Source of the DNA: Streptomyces sp. WAC08241
Lineage (GTDB): Bacteria > Actinomycetota > Actinomycetes > Streptomycetales > Streptomycetaceae
Direction of reading: 5' to 3'
NCBI GenBank assembly: GCA_007858575.1
Contig: CP042279.1
Span: forward strand, 5,458,501 to 5,522,500
DNA: 64,000 nucleotides
Under the pieces are notes generated by a model. That model had not been told where the DNA came from. It searched no databases and saw nothing but the letters and a program-made list of their open reading frames with translations. Both the position numbers and the translations under genes were made by a program. This document shows positions 1 through 10,041 of this stretch, in pieces; position 1 is the first letter of the stretch, and every line of letters begins with the position of its first letter.

Positions 1-1
1 C

Positions 2-892
2 ATGGATCTTGCCCTGCTGAGGACGTTCGTCACGGTGCACCGGGCCGGCTCTTCACCCGGGCCGCCGCCCTCCTGGGCCTCTCGCAGCCCGCGGTCACCA
101 GCCAGATCCGGACGCTCGAACGCCAACTGGGCCGGCCCTCTTCCTCAGACGGGCGCGCGGCGTGACCCCGACCAGCATCGGCGACGAGCTGGCGCACCGC
201 GCCGCCCCGCACCTGGACGCCCTCGTCGAGATCACCGAGACCGGACTCGACGAGGAGAGCGGCATCCGGACCCTTCACGTCGCCGGCCCCCGGAGTTCAC
301 CGCGCTCCGCGTGCTGCCCGCCCTCACCCCGCTGGTCGGCCGGGGCCTCGCCGTGCGGACCTCCTTCCCCGTCACCACGGAGGAGATCCTCGACGGGCTC
401 GCCGCCGGCCACCACGACCTCGCCGTCACCACCGCCCGCCCGCGCGGTGGCCTGCTCGTCTCCACTCCGCTCTGCGACGAGGAGCACGTCTTGGTCGCGG
501 CCCCGCTGGGCGGCCCGGCTCTCCCCGAGGTGCTCCTGAGCAAGGGCGCGGTGGTCCTGGAGCAGCTTCCGGTGGTCGAGGTCCACGAGTCGCTGCCGTT
601 CGTCTCCCGCTACTGGGCGAGCGTCTTCGACACCGGGCCGGCCGCCGCCGCCACCGTGATCGCCCCCGACCTGCGGGCCGTGCGGGACTCCGCCGCCTCC
701 GGGGCGGGACTGGCCGTCCTGCCGCGCTACCTGTGCGAGGAGGCCCTGGAGCAGGGGCGGCTCGTGGCGCTCCTCGATCCCCCGGTGCCCCCGCTGCGGA
801 CCTACTTCCTGGCCGTACGGACGGGGACGCTCGCGCTCGCCCACCTCGCCCGGGCGCACGAGGCGCTGCTGAACGCCGCCGCGGACTGGTGA
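2..892 (+). CDS. LysR-family transcriptional regulator (frame broken)
   Basis: Joined frames give a protein of about 297 aa with an N-terminal winged helix-turn-helix (start MDLALLRTFVTVHRAGSF, then LSQPAVTSQIRTLE), the recognition region of LysR regulators, followed by a LysR substrate-binding domain to the end. The frame breaks three times, near 52, 137 and 292, each fitting loss of one C from a short C run; after the third the original frame resumes and runs to TGA. The ATG lies at the window edge, so promoter and divergent partner are not visible. The ligand is unknown. Family assignment is firm; target genes cannot be inferred. Confidence 0.85.
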   Translation: MDLALLRTFVTVHRAGSSPGPPPSWASRSPRSPARSGRSNANWAGPLPQTGARRDPDQHRRRAGAPRRPAPGRPRRDHRDRTRRGERHPDPSRRRPPEFTALRVLPALTPLVGRGLAVRTSFPVTTEEILDGLAAGHHDLAVTTARPRGGLLVSTPLCDEEHVLVAAPLGGPALPEVLLSKGAVVLEQLPVVEVHESLPFVSRYWASVFDTGPAAAATVIAPDLRAVRDSAASGAGLAVLPRYLCEEALEQGRLVALLDPPVPPLRTYFLAVRTGTLALAHLARAHEALLNAAADW

Positions 893-977
893 CCCGCCCC
901 CGGGGCCCGTCCGGTCTCCCCGTCTTCCCGCCGGGCCGTCGCGTTTCAGTCCCCGCCGGACGGGCCATTTTCTTCAC

Positions 978-1457
978 ATGACCGAACGGCCCGTGATCAA
1001 GCGCACCGCACGCGCCATCCTGCTCGACGGGGACGACCTCATCCTCATCAAGCGGACCAAGCCGGGGATGGATCCCTACTGGCTCACGCCCGGCGGTGGC
1101 GTGGAGCCCACCGACTCCACCGTCGTCGAGGCCCTGCACCGCGAGGTGCTCGAAGAGCTCGGCGCCAAGGTCACCGACGTGGTGCCCTGTTTCGTCGACA
1201 CCGTCGAGCACATCGTCGACGGCGGGATCTCCGGGGTGAAGGTCCAGCACTTCTTCGTGTGCCGGCTCGGCTCCATGGACACCTCCCTGCGGCACGGGCC
1301 CGAGATGGACGAGCCCGTCGGCGAGTACGAGATCGTCCGGGTGCCCTTCACCCGGGTCGGCATCGCGGCCGTGCACCTCGTCCCGCTCTCCCTGCGCCAC
1401 TACCTCGACGGCAACATCGAGGGAGTCCGCGCGATGCACGCCCCGGACCTGGGCTGA
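978..1457 (+). CDS. Nudix hydrolase
   Basis: Intact 159-aa protein. A Nudix box is visible around residues 38-61: GGGVEP near its start and REVLEELGA at its end, which carries the metal-binding REXXEE glutamates. The first conserved Glu of the Gx5Ex7REUxEExGU signature is replaced by Ser, a variation seen in some members. The family hydrolyses nucleoside diphosphate derivatives; the substrate cannot be told from sequence. It follows the LysR gene by 85 bp and converges on the flavohaemoglobin gene. It is one of the few longer genes here without a frame break. Confidence 0.85.
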   Translation: MTERPVIKRTARAILLDGDDLILIKRTKPGMDPYWLTPGGGVEPTDSTVVEALHREVLEELGAKVTDVVPCFVDTVEHIVDGGISGVKVQHFFVCRLGSMDTSLRHGPEMDEPVGEYEIVRVPFTRVGIAAVHLVPLSLRHYLDGNIEGVRAMHAPDLG

Positions 1458-1497
1458 CCGGATCCGGAGCGGTCTGACCCGGGCGGTCCGGCCCGGA

Positions 1498-2703
1498 TCA
1501 GCCGGAAGCCGTGGGGGCCAGCTCGGCCAGGAAGTCGTGGCGGATGCGTTCCGAGGGGACGCCCGCTCCCCGCAGCGCGTCCACCCCGCGCCGGACCATG
1601 CCCAGCGGGCCCGAGAGGTAGGCGTCGCGCTCCCCCAGGGACCGTAGCGGCAGACGGCGTCCGGGAGGTGCCCCTGCGCCTCGGGTGACCGGGTGGACGG
1701 AGAGCCACGGGAAGGTCTTCTGGAGCCGCAGCATCGTGTCGATGTCGTAGAGGTCGTGACCGCTGCGCGCCCCGTAGAAGACGTCGACCGGCCGCCGGTC
1801 CCCGTGCTCGGCGACGTCCTCGACCAGGGCCTTGATCGGCGCTATCCCCGTGCCGCCGCCGAGGCAGAGCAGCCCGGTGTCCGTGGAGTGGTCGACCGTC
1901 ATGGAGCCGCCCGGCGGCCCGAGCCGCAGCACGTCCCCGGGGCGCGCCCGGTGGACCAGCGCGTTGGACACCCAGCCGGCCGGGACGGCCTTGACGTGGA
2001 GGGAGAGCAGCCCGTCCGGCCGCGGCGCCGAGGCGAAGGAGTAGTGGCGCCAGATCCGCGGCCACCACGGGGTCTCCAGCGTCGTGTACTGCCCGGCGAG
2101 GAAGGGGTAGGGCTGGTCGGGCCGGAGGGTGACGACGGCGACGTCCGGGGTGCGCAGGTCGTGGGAGACCACCTCGGCGTGCCACCAGGCGGGGCGGACC
2201 GCTCGTCCTGCGCCGCCGCGTCGATCATGATCTGGGAGATCGTCGTGTACGTGCGCACCCATGCCGCCTGGGTGGCGTCGTCCCAGGTCCTCGTCGCGTA
2301 CCGGGTGAGGGCTCCGATGAGGGCCTCGCCGACGGCCGGGTAGTGGGCGGAGTGAGTGCCGTACTTCCGGTGCCCCCGGCCGAGGTTCTCCAGGTACGCG
2401 GTGAGGACCGGGGCGTTGTCCAGGTGCTCGGCCGCCGTCAGGAGGGCCTTGAGCAGCCGGTCCCGCTGGGCGTCCATGGCGACGGGGAACATGTCGCGCA
2501 GCCCGGGGTTCCGCACGAAGAGCAGGGCGTAGAAGTACGAGGTCACCCGGTCGGCGACCGGTGCGATCTCCGCCAGGGTGCGGCGGACGAGGATCGCGTC
2601 GGCGGAGGGTCCTCGGACGGTCGGGGTTCCTTCCCGTCCACCGCCGGGGTTCGTGCTCGTCCGCGTCCTTCGCGTCCGTCGTGGTGGTCGGAGCATCCAT
2701 CAT
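1498..2703 (-). CDS. hmp: Flavohaemoglobin-like nitric oxide dioxygenase
   Basis: Joined frames give about 401 aa, the usual flavohaemoglobin length. The N-terminal half is a globin domain (VTSYFYALLFVRNPGLRDMF, with ENLGRGHRKYG in the proximal-His helix region). The C-terminal half is a ferredoxin-NADP reductase module with the FAD motif RHYSFASAP and NAD motif GGGTGIAPIKALVED. Such enzymes oxidise NO to nitrate using NAD(P)H. The start is the double ATG at 2698-2703. Breaks lie near 2600-2650 and 2190. A 12-bp direct repeat (2826-2837, 2845-2856) lies upstream. Partner domains could vary, but the globin plus reductase order is clear. Confidence 0.85.
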   Translation of the reverse strand: MMDAPTTTTDAKDADEHEPRRWTGRNPDRPRTLRRRDPRPPHPGGDRTGRRPGDLVLLRPALRAEPRAARHVPRRHGRPAGPAAQGPPDGGRAPGQRPGPHRVPGEPRPGAPEVRHSLRPLPGRRRGPHRSPHPVRDEDLGRRHPGGMGAHVHDDLPDHDRRGGAGRAVRPAWWHAEVVSHDLRTPDVAVVTLRPDQPYPFLAGQYTTLETPWWPRIWRHYSFASAPRPDGLLSLHVKAVPAGWVSNALVHRARPGDVLRLGPPGGSMTVDHSTDTGLLCLGGGTGIAPIKALVEDVAEHGDRRPVDVFYGARSGHDLYDIDTMLRLQKTFPWLSVHPVTRGAGAPPGRRLPLRSLGERDAYLSGPLGMVRRGVDALRGAGVPSERIRHDFLAELAPTASG

Positions 2704-2825
2704 GTGCCTCGCCTCGTGCCGGCCGGGCTTCCGTGAACGCAGCATGAGGGGTCCGACCGCCTTCGGGGACAGAAAGCGGTGTTCTCGGTCCATAGGGCCG
2801 GGTTTCTGGCTAAGCTGCGCTGTTT

Positions 2826-2856
2826 TGGACCAGGATTTTTCTGGTGGACCAGGATT
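2826..2856. repeat. 12-bp direct repeat upstream of flavohaemoglobin gene
   Basis: TGGACCAGGATT occurs at 2826-2837 and 2845-2856, 19 bp from start to start, in the 307-bp gap between the divergent flavohaemoglobin and acetyltransferase genes. It could be a regulator site for the leftward gene; this is inference. The rest of the gap holds only the parS site at 2894. Confidence 0.4.
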
Positions 2857-2893
2857 CTTTCGATGGGCCGGGTCCTCCCGTCGGGTTCGGGCC

Positions 2894-2907
2894 GTTTCAC
2901 GTGAAAC
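2894..2907. other. parS centromere site 1
   Basis: Exact 14-bp palindrome GTTTCACGTGAAAC, the Streptomyces ParB-binding parS sequence, in the intergenic region between divergent genes. Ten copies occur in this window and the cognate parB is at 36679-37656. Confidence 0.95.
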
Positions 2908-3010
2908 ATCGTCCGTATGCCACGGGACGGGACGATCAACCCTCCCGGGAGCCGATCAGATCCGGTAAAGCGGTGGACGGAAGATCACCGCGTCGGACAG
3001 CCTGAAAGGC

Positions 3011-3873
3011 ATGCCGATTTCTCCCGCCGCCCTGGCGCAGCTTCCCGTCCGGCGCCTCACCCCCGGCGACCTCCTCGCCTGCGCCGACCTCTCCGAGAAC
3101 CGGGAATGGCCCCGTGAGGAGCACAAGTGGGGCTTCCTGCTCACCGCCGGCACCGGATACGGCATCGACGACCCGGCGGGTGAGGGACTGCTCGCCGGGT
3201 GCGTGGTCACCTCGTACGGTCCGGAGCTCGCCGCGATCGGCATGGTGCTCGTCGCCGAGCGCTACGCACGCCAAGGGGTGGGACGCCGGCTCATGCGGCA
3301 CGTCCTGGACGAGGCCGGGGACACCCCGCTCACCCTGCACGCCACGGCGAACGGACAGCCCCTCTACGAACAACTGGGCTTCACACAGACGTCCCGTGCG
3401 GAGATGGTGCGCGGGCGCTTCGGCTTCACCACGCCCGCTCCGGCCGTCCCGGTCCGTCCGGCGACGGCCGAGGACCTCCAGGCGATCCTCCGCCTGGACC
3501 GGGAGGTCTTCGGGCTGGACCGCACCCATGTGATCACCCGGCTCCCCGCCTTCGCGGACCACCTCCGGGTCGCGGAAGAGGACGGCGAGATCACGGGCTT
3601 CGCGGCGGCCTGGCCCAATATGGACACCCATGTCATCGGGCCGCTGATCGCCCGGGACCCGGCCACGGCCAAGGCCCTGATCGCCTCCCTGGCCGCCGCC
3701 ACCGACCGGCCCCTGCGCACGGACATCGACGTGCGCCACACCTCGCTGTTGAGCTGGGCGAAGGAGAACGGCATCGACTCGATCGCCACGAACGCGGTGA
3801 TGGTCCGCTCCCTGCCGGACCTCCCCGGCGACTGGCGCCGCCGCTTCGCCCCCTCACGGTCGCGGCCGGATAG
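3011..3873 (+). CDS. Two-domain GNAT N-acetyltransferase
   Basis: About 287 aa. The N-terminal GNAT fold contains the acetyl-CoA loop RYARQGVGRRLMRHVLDEA (Q/R-x-x-G-x-G/A) near residues 80-98. A second acetyltransferase-like domain, from about residue 150 (VPVRPATAEDLQAILRLD), fills the C-terminal half, the layout of GNAT plus Acetyltransf_18 proteins. The substrate is unknown. The ATG follows GGATAGCC-poor leader sequence without a strong ribosome site. As read, the frame misses its stop because a C run at about 3850 is one base short; restoring it gives LTVAAG and TAG at 3871-3873, otherwise the frame fuses falsely to the next gene. Confidence 0.8.
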
Positions 3874-3968
3874 CCCGGAACGACGACCGGGGCCGGATAG
3901 GGTCGTCCTGACCGGCCTCGGACAGGTGCCGTCCCGGCCGGCCCCGGCTTGTGGTCGCCCGAGAACAG

Positions 3969-4013
3969 ATTTACTTGCAGACGCACATTATTGCGTTTCA
4001 TCCTTTACGCTGG
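3969..4013 (+). promoter_or_regulatory. AT-rich putative promoter/operator of MarR gene
   Basis: This stretch is conspicuously AT-rich for the window and lies 43-87 bp before the MarR start. It contains the inverted repeat ACGCA-N6-TGCGT at 3981-3996. MarR proteins usually autoregulate through such repeats; the assignment here is inference from position and composition. Confidence 0.4.
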
Positions 4014-4055
4014 ATCCGAGCCACCCCGGCGCCGAGGAGAGACCGAGGAGAGATC

Positions 4056-4513
4056 ATGACCGCGACGGACCCCGCACTCACCGCGCTCTCCCAGCGCTGG
4101 TGCGCCTCTCCCTGCTGCACGGCAGGATCGAGTCCCACCTCGAGCGCGCCCTGGAGTCCCGCCACGGCCTGAGCGTGCGGGAGTACTCACTGCTCGACGT
4201 CCTCAGCCGCCAGCACAACGGTCCCGGCGGTCACCTCCAGATGAAGCAGGTCGCCGACGCGGTCGTGCTCAGCCAGAGCGCCACCACCCGGCTCGTCACC
4301 CGCCTGGAGGATCGCGGCCTGCTCACCCGGTACCTCTGCGCCACCGACCGGCGCGGCATCTACACCGACGTGACCGAGGAGGGCCTGAAGCTCCTCGAAG
4401 AGGCCCGCCCCACCAATGACAGCGCCCTGCGCGAGGCCCTCGACGAAGCGGCCGAGAACCCCGTGCCGGCCCCGCTGGTCCAGGTCGTGGAAGGCGTGGG
4501 CGTCCCCGCCTGA
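4056..4513 (+). CDS. MarR-family transcriptional regulator
   Basis: About 152 aa after repairing a one-base loss near 4095. Winged-helix features: LSVREYSLLDVLSR, then VADAVVLSQSATTRLVTRLE (recognition helix) and the wing region GIYTDVTEEGLKLLEE. The ATG at 4056 follows GAGGAGAGATC, a strong ribosome site. The next gene, an acetyltransferase, starts 38 bp downstream and may be cotranscribed. Family members repress stress or efflux genes and usually their own promoter. The ligand is unknown. Confidence 0.85.
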
Positions 4514-4550
4514 ATCCGGCGCGGAGGCGGCCGGGCGTACGCTGCGCCCC

Positions 4551-4998
4551 ATGAGCGATCTTGAGATACGTCCGACCACCGTGGAAGACCTTCCGGCCGT
4601 CGTCGCGATGCTCGCCGACGACCCCTGGGCGCGCAGCGGAATCCCCCGACGACCTCACCCCGTACCTCGCCGCCTTCGAGCGGCTGGCGAACGACCCCAC
4701 CAGCTTCCCGTCGTGGCCGTCCGCGGGGCAGGGTCATCGGCACCCTCCAGTTGACGATCGTCCCGGGCCTCTCCCGCCGGGGAGCCACCCGCTCGATCAT
4801 CGAAGCCGTCCGCATCCACGCGGACGAGCGCGGCAGCGGCCTCGGGACGCAGCTCATCGAATGGGCCGTCGAGGAGTCCGGTCGGCAGGGCTGCAGCCTC
4901 GTCCAGTTGACCTCCGACGCCACCCGCGCCGATGCCCACCGCTTCTACGAGCGGCTCGGCTTCGAGGCCTCCCACGTGGGCTTCAAGAAGTCCTCTGA
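4551..4998 (+). CDS. GNAT N-acetyltransferase
   Basis: About 150 aa when frames are joined: start MSDLEIRPTTVEDLPAVVAM, then LTPYLAAFERLANDP, then IEAVRIHADERGSGLGTQLI, which carries the acetyl-CoA loop (RGSGLG), and the C-terminal HRFYERLGFEASHVGFKK typical of GNAT enzymes. Breaks lie near 4645, 4735 and 4992; restoring the last gives TGA at 4996-4998. The substrate is unknown. Its 3' end faces the 3' end of the serine hydrolase across two parS sites. Confidence 0.8.
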
Positions 4999-5026
4999 CG
5001 CTCCCGTTCCTCCCGGTCGGCACGCT

Positions 5027-5040
5027 GTTTCACGTGAAAC
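5027..5040. other. parS centromere site 2 (tandem pair)
   Basis: Exact GTTTCACGTGAAAC, five bases before site 3, between convergent genes. Confidence 0.95.
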
Positions 5041-5045
5041 GCCCG

Positions 5046-5059
5046 GTTTCACGTGAAAC
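5046..5059. other. parS centromere site 3 (tandem pair)
   Basis: Exact GTTTCACGTGAAAC. With site 2 it forms the closest-spaced pair in the window: 19 bp centre to centre, just under two helical turns. Confidence 0.95.
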
Positions 5060-5072
5060 AGCCACCCGAGCC

Positions 5073-6447
5073 TCAGAGGCCGCGCCAGCCCTTCTCGTCC
5101 ACGCCTCCCGGCACCGCGTCTCCCGGCGCGTACGGCTCGCGCGTGAAGACGAAGGACCCGAGGTCGAGGTGGCTCACGCTCCCGTCGGGGCGCCGCACCA
5201 CCCGGAGCGTCTCCCCTCGTAGTAACCGTTCAGCCCGACCCAGTCGCCGCCGGGCAGTGCCCGGAACCGGGCCCGCCGCCCGGGGCCCCGCAGGGGTTCG
5301 AGCACCACACCACGCTCGGGACCGAGCCGCAGCCCGTAGGCGTACGTGCCCCAGTACCAGGGCCCGGTCAGGGAGAGCAGCTCCTCGTCGGCCTCCGCCT
5401 CGGGAGGGGGCGCCACGGCTCCGGGAGCCTCGGCTCCGCCTCCGCCACGATCCGTACGAGATCGGCGGCCACCGCCCCACCAGCGGTCCCGAGGTGGCGT
5501 TGGAGAGGGCGATCCCCGCGAGGCCGTCCTCCACGCTCACCCACAGGCAGGCGACGAAGCCCGGCAGGGAGCCCGTGTGGCCGATCAGGGTCCGGCCGTC
5601 CCGGCGGAGGAGCTGGAGCCCGAGGCCGTAGCTCCTCCCATTCGCCCTCGCCGGGCGCGGAGGCCGGAGCGCGCATCTCCGCCACGGAGGCCGCGCCGAG
5701 CACCCGCTCGTCCCCTCCGCGAGGAACGCGGCGAACCGGGCGAGGTCCGCCGCCGTCGACCAGAGCTGTCCCGCCGGCGCCATCAGACCGAGGTCCTCGG
5801 ACGGTTCGGGCAGCATCACGTCGGCCCAGGGGTGCACCGCCCATCCACCGGCGTGCGGAGCCACCGGATCGACCGTCGTACGGCCCATCCCCAGCGGTTC
5901 CAGGACCTCGCGCCGCAGCGCCTCCTCCCAGGGCCGTCCGCGCAACTCCTCGACCAGGAACCGAGCAGCGTGTAACCGGGGTTGAGTAGTGGTGGCGGCG
6001 TCCCGGCGCCTGGAGGAAGGGCCGCTCTCCCAGGACGTCGGAGAGTTCCGGCCGCAGCGCGGCGGACGACCGCTCCCACCACGCACCGGGCGTCTCGGCC
6101 GCGAGTCCGCCGCTGTGACCGAGGAGTTGGGCGATCGTCACCTCACCGGCGCCCGTCCCCTCGAGGTGCAGCTCCAACGGGTCGTCCAGCCGGAGGACCC
6201 CTTCGTCCCGCAGCCGCATCACCAGGACGGCGGTGAACACCTTGGTGATCGAGCCGATCCTGAACTGCGTGTCGGCGTCCGGAGCGTGACCGTCCACGCA
6301 ACTGCGCGAACCGCTCCACACCAGCGCCCCGTCACGGACCACCGCCCCCACGAAGGAGGGCGTCCGTCCCTCGGTCTGGGCCACCGCGACCCGGTGCAGC
6401 AGGGCCCGCTCGGTTCCGGGCAGCAGAGCTTCGAAAGATGTCGTCAT
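5073..6447 (-). CDS. Serine hydrolase, class C beta-lactamase / DD-peptidase family
   Basis: Joined frames give about 458 aa. Catalytic motifs of the beta-lactamase (AmpC-like, PF00144) fold are present: S66-I-T-K69 within FRIGSITKVFTAVLVM, a YSNPGY element (Y-x-N), and HTGS near the C-terminal third. A C-terminal extension follows (TGPWYWGTYAYGLRLGPERG), the lipocalin-like tail seen in several of these esterases or peptidases. The start is ATG 6445-6447. No obvious signal peptide, so it may be a cytoplasmic esterase-like member. At least five frame breaks lie between 5400 and 6060. The substrate is unknown. Confidence 0.8.
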
Positions 6448-6520
6448 GGGCCCATCCAACGCGATCCGCGCCCCGCCGGCCCCTCCGGTCGTCGGCTCCC
6501 GACCCGGACCGTCCGCGGAT

Positions 6521-7364
6521 TCAGCTCGGGTCGGCCAAGGCCTTCCGCAGGAGTGCGCCGAACTCCTCGGGGTGGGTGGTCAGACCGGTGTGCCCGCCGG
6601 GGAAGAGCCGGAGCGGGGTGTTCAGGCGCTCGGCCAGGAACGCGGCGGCGCGGTAGGGGAGTTCGCCGCACGAGTCCCGGCCGCCGGCGAGGAGGAGCCG
6701 GTCCGTCAGCGCCTCCAGCCGCTCGACGTCGGGGACGTACGCCATGAAGCGGGCACGATGCTGCCGACGAAGTACGGCAGGTTGGCCATCGTCCGTTCCC
6801 TGCGCGCCGCCGCCCGCGGCGGAGGGCGGTGTCGGCCCCGGGCCCGGGCCCGGCCGGTTCGCCCTCCTTCCTCAGGCCCGCCGCGAAGACGCCCATCGCC
6901 GGCATGAGTCCCCGGGTGCGCAGGGTCTCGGTCACCCGCGCGACGAGGGCGCGGTGCTCGGCCGCGTCCGGCAGGACCTCCACCACGGGCGGCTCGTGCG
7001 CCACGACGCGGGCGAAGCGTCCGGGGTGTGCGGTGAGCAGGTGCAGGGCGGTGATCGCACCCGAGCTCGCGCCGAACACCCGGGCCGGCGCGGTCGGCGA
7101 CAACAGCTCGACGAGCCGGAACGCGTCCTCGGCGTGCTGGGCGACGCTCTGCTCGGCGCCCGGGTCGTCCAGGGTGCTGCGGGACATGCCGCGCGGGTCG
7201 TAGGTCGCGACCGTGTACGAGGCCGCCAGGTCGTCGGCGACGCCGTCGAAGGAGGCCGTGTCGCCGCCTCCGGGTATCAGCAGCAGGAGGGGGCCCCGGC
7301 CGCGCACCTCGTAGTACAGGGTCGCGCCGTTCACGCGCAGGCTTCCGGTGGTCGGTCCGGTCAT
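6521..7364 (-). CDS. Alpha/beta hydrolase
   Basis: About 281 aa. Alpha/beta-hydrolase features: oxyanion-region LLLIPGGGD, then YDPRGMSRS, the nucleophile elbow FGASSGAI (G-x-S-x-G), and a C-terminal His in LFPGGHTGLTTHPEEF. Frame breaks near 6745 and 6830. The ATG overlaps the stop of the upstream TetR gene (ATGA) if one C is restored there, indicating a two-gene operon under TetR control. The substrate is unknown. Confidence 0.82.
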
Positions 7365-7953
7365 GAGGGTCTCCTTCTCGGGAGGCGGGCCAGTGCTCCA
7401 GGAGGACGTGCAGGGCGTCGAGGGCCCGGACCCACGACTGCTGCGGCGACCGCTCGTGCGCGAAGCCGCCCGCCACCTCCAGGGCGACGAACCCGTGGAA
7501 GGTGCTGCGCAGCAGCCGGACCGCGTCGGTCAGATCGGGCTCGGCCAGGCCGTAGCCGCGCAGCATCCCGTAGGTCAGCTCGACCGCCCGTCGCGGCCCG
7601 GGCGCGTCCGCGGCCAGTTCGGGGTCGATCCGTACCGTGCTCTGGGTCGCCGCGTAACGGCCCGGGTGCCGGTGGGCGTACTCCCGCCAGGCGTCGGCGA
7701 AGGCGATCAGCGCGTCCTTGCCCGCCCGTCCGGCGATCGCCCCGGCGATGCGGAGGGTCTTCTCGTCCGCCGCGAGGAGCGCGATCCGTCCGCGCAGGTC
7801 GTCGAGGCCGCGCACGTGCGTGTAGAGGCTCGCGTCCTTCACGCCCAACCGCCGTGCCACCTGCGACATGGTCACCCGCTCGAACCCGACCTCGTCCGCC
7901 AACTCGGCGCCCACGGCCGTCACCCGCTCCGCCGACAGTCCCGCCCGCGCCAT
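7361..7953 (-). CDS. TetR-family regulator of the adjacent hydrolase
   Basis: About 197 aa. N-terminal HTH: VTAVGAELADEVGFERVTMS then VARRLGVKDASLYTHVRGLD (recognition helix), followed by the ligand-binding region of the WHG-type TetR group. As read, the frame runs on into the hydrolase gene; restoring one C near 7380 creates TGA overlapping the hydrolase ATG. Paired palindromes at 7972-8005 directly upstream suggest autoregulation. The inducer is unknown. Confidence 0.82.
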
Positions 7954-7971
7954 GCGTCTCTCCTACGTATC

Positions 7972-8005
7972 CTAGGGGCCCTAGTTATAACCTAGGATCC
8001 CTAGG
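7972..8005. promoter_or_regulatory. Double palindromic operator of the TetR gene
   Basis: Two near-perfect palindromes built on CCTAGG lie 18-52 bp before the TetR start: CTAGGGGCCCTAG (7972-7984) and CCTAGGATCCCTAGG (7991-8005), with the AT-rich TTATAAC between. The arrangement matches an autoregulated TetR promoter; the exact -10 and -35 are not assigned. Confidence 0.65.
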
Positions 8006-8015
8006 ATCGCGAGCA

Positions 8016-8041
8016 GAAAAAGCCCTCGCGCGATGCGAGGG
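8016..8041 (-). terminator. Intrinsic terminator of dnaB
   Basis: A 7-bp stem (8023-8029 with 8035-8041, loop of 5) is followed on the minus strand by a run of five T. It lies 108 bp past the dnaB stop. Confidence 0.7.
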
Positions 8042-8148
8042 GCGGGTCGTACGGGCGCGGCACCGACGTCCGTTTCACACGGCCGCCGCGCCGGGGGTCC
8101 GAGCAGGGCCGACCCACGGCCGCGCCGGGCGGTGGACCGGAAGGCCCG

Positions 8149-9624
<1,476 letters not shown>

Positions 9625-9744
9625 CAAGCCACCTCCTCCGTCCGCTCCGCGGACCTAGCCGTGCCACTCTTTCACGCCACGGACCTGATCAGAGAGTGGC
9701 TTCGCGACCGCTTCCGGGACGTCGGGCGACGGACCAGGGTAGGC

Positions 9745-9925
9745 CTGTGGAGAGCTCCAGCCAATCCGGTTATCCACAGGCCCTGTGGGTGAACGCCCAG
9801 ATGCTGTGGAGAACTTGCCGGATCCTGTGCACAGAGCGGGGACAGCCTTGTGGACAAACTCATACCGCTCTCCACACCACCCATGTGACCTGCGGCTTTC
9901 CCATCCACCGGCTGTGGGGAGAAAA
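9745..9925. promoter_or_regulatory. DnaA-box cluster upstream of dnaB
   Basis: The 417-bp gap between dnaB and the MATE gene has no gene. It contains TTATCCACA at 9770-9778, TGTGGACAA (reverse TTGTCCACA) at 9849-9857 and looser matches such as TGTGGAGAA at 9805-9813 and a TGTGGGGAG near 9918. Two strict boxes plus variants in under 200 bp is far above chance. A role in DnaA control of dnaB or DnaA titration is inferred. Confidence 0.6.
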
Positions 9926-9980
9926 GTTTTCCTCCCGGGCCAAGATCAGAACAAACGGCCCACATCCGGAGTCTCCTTCC

Positions 9981-10025
9981 TCCACAGGTAAGGGTCGTCA
10001 ATGGCTTGTATCACTTACCTGTGGA
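9981..10025. promoter_or_regulatory. Perfect 12-bp inverted repeat before MATE gene
   Basis: TCCACAGGTAAG (9981-9992) and CTTACCTGTGGA (10014-10025) are exact reverse complements separated by 21 bp, ending 16 bp before the MATE start codon. Each arm begins with a half DnaA-box-like TCCACA. It may be an operator or an RNA hairpin in the leader. Confidence 0.55.
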
Positions 10026-10041
10026 AGATTAGATTGCTCCC

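Noticed and set aside
3011..4513. A 500-aa acetyltransferase-MarR fusion
   Set aside because: The fusion comes from a missing C that removes the acetyltransferase stop; the MarR gene has its own ATG and ribosome site at 4056.
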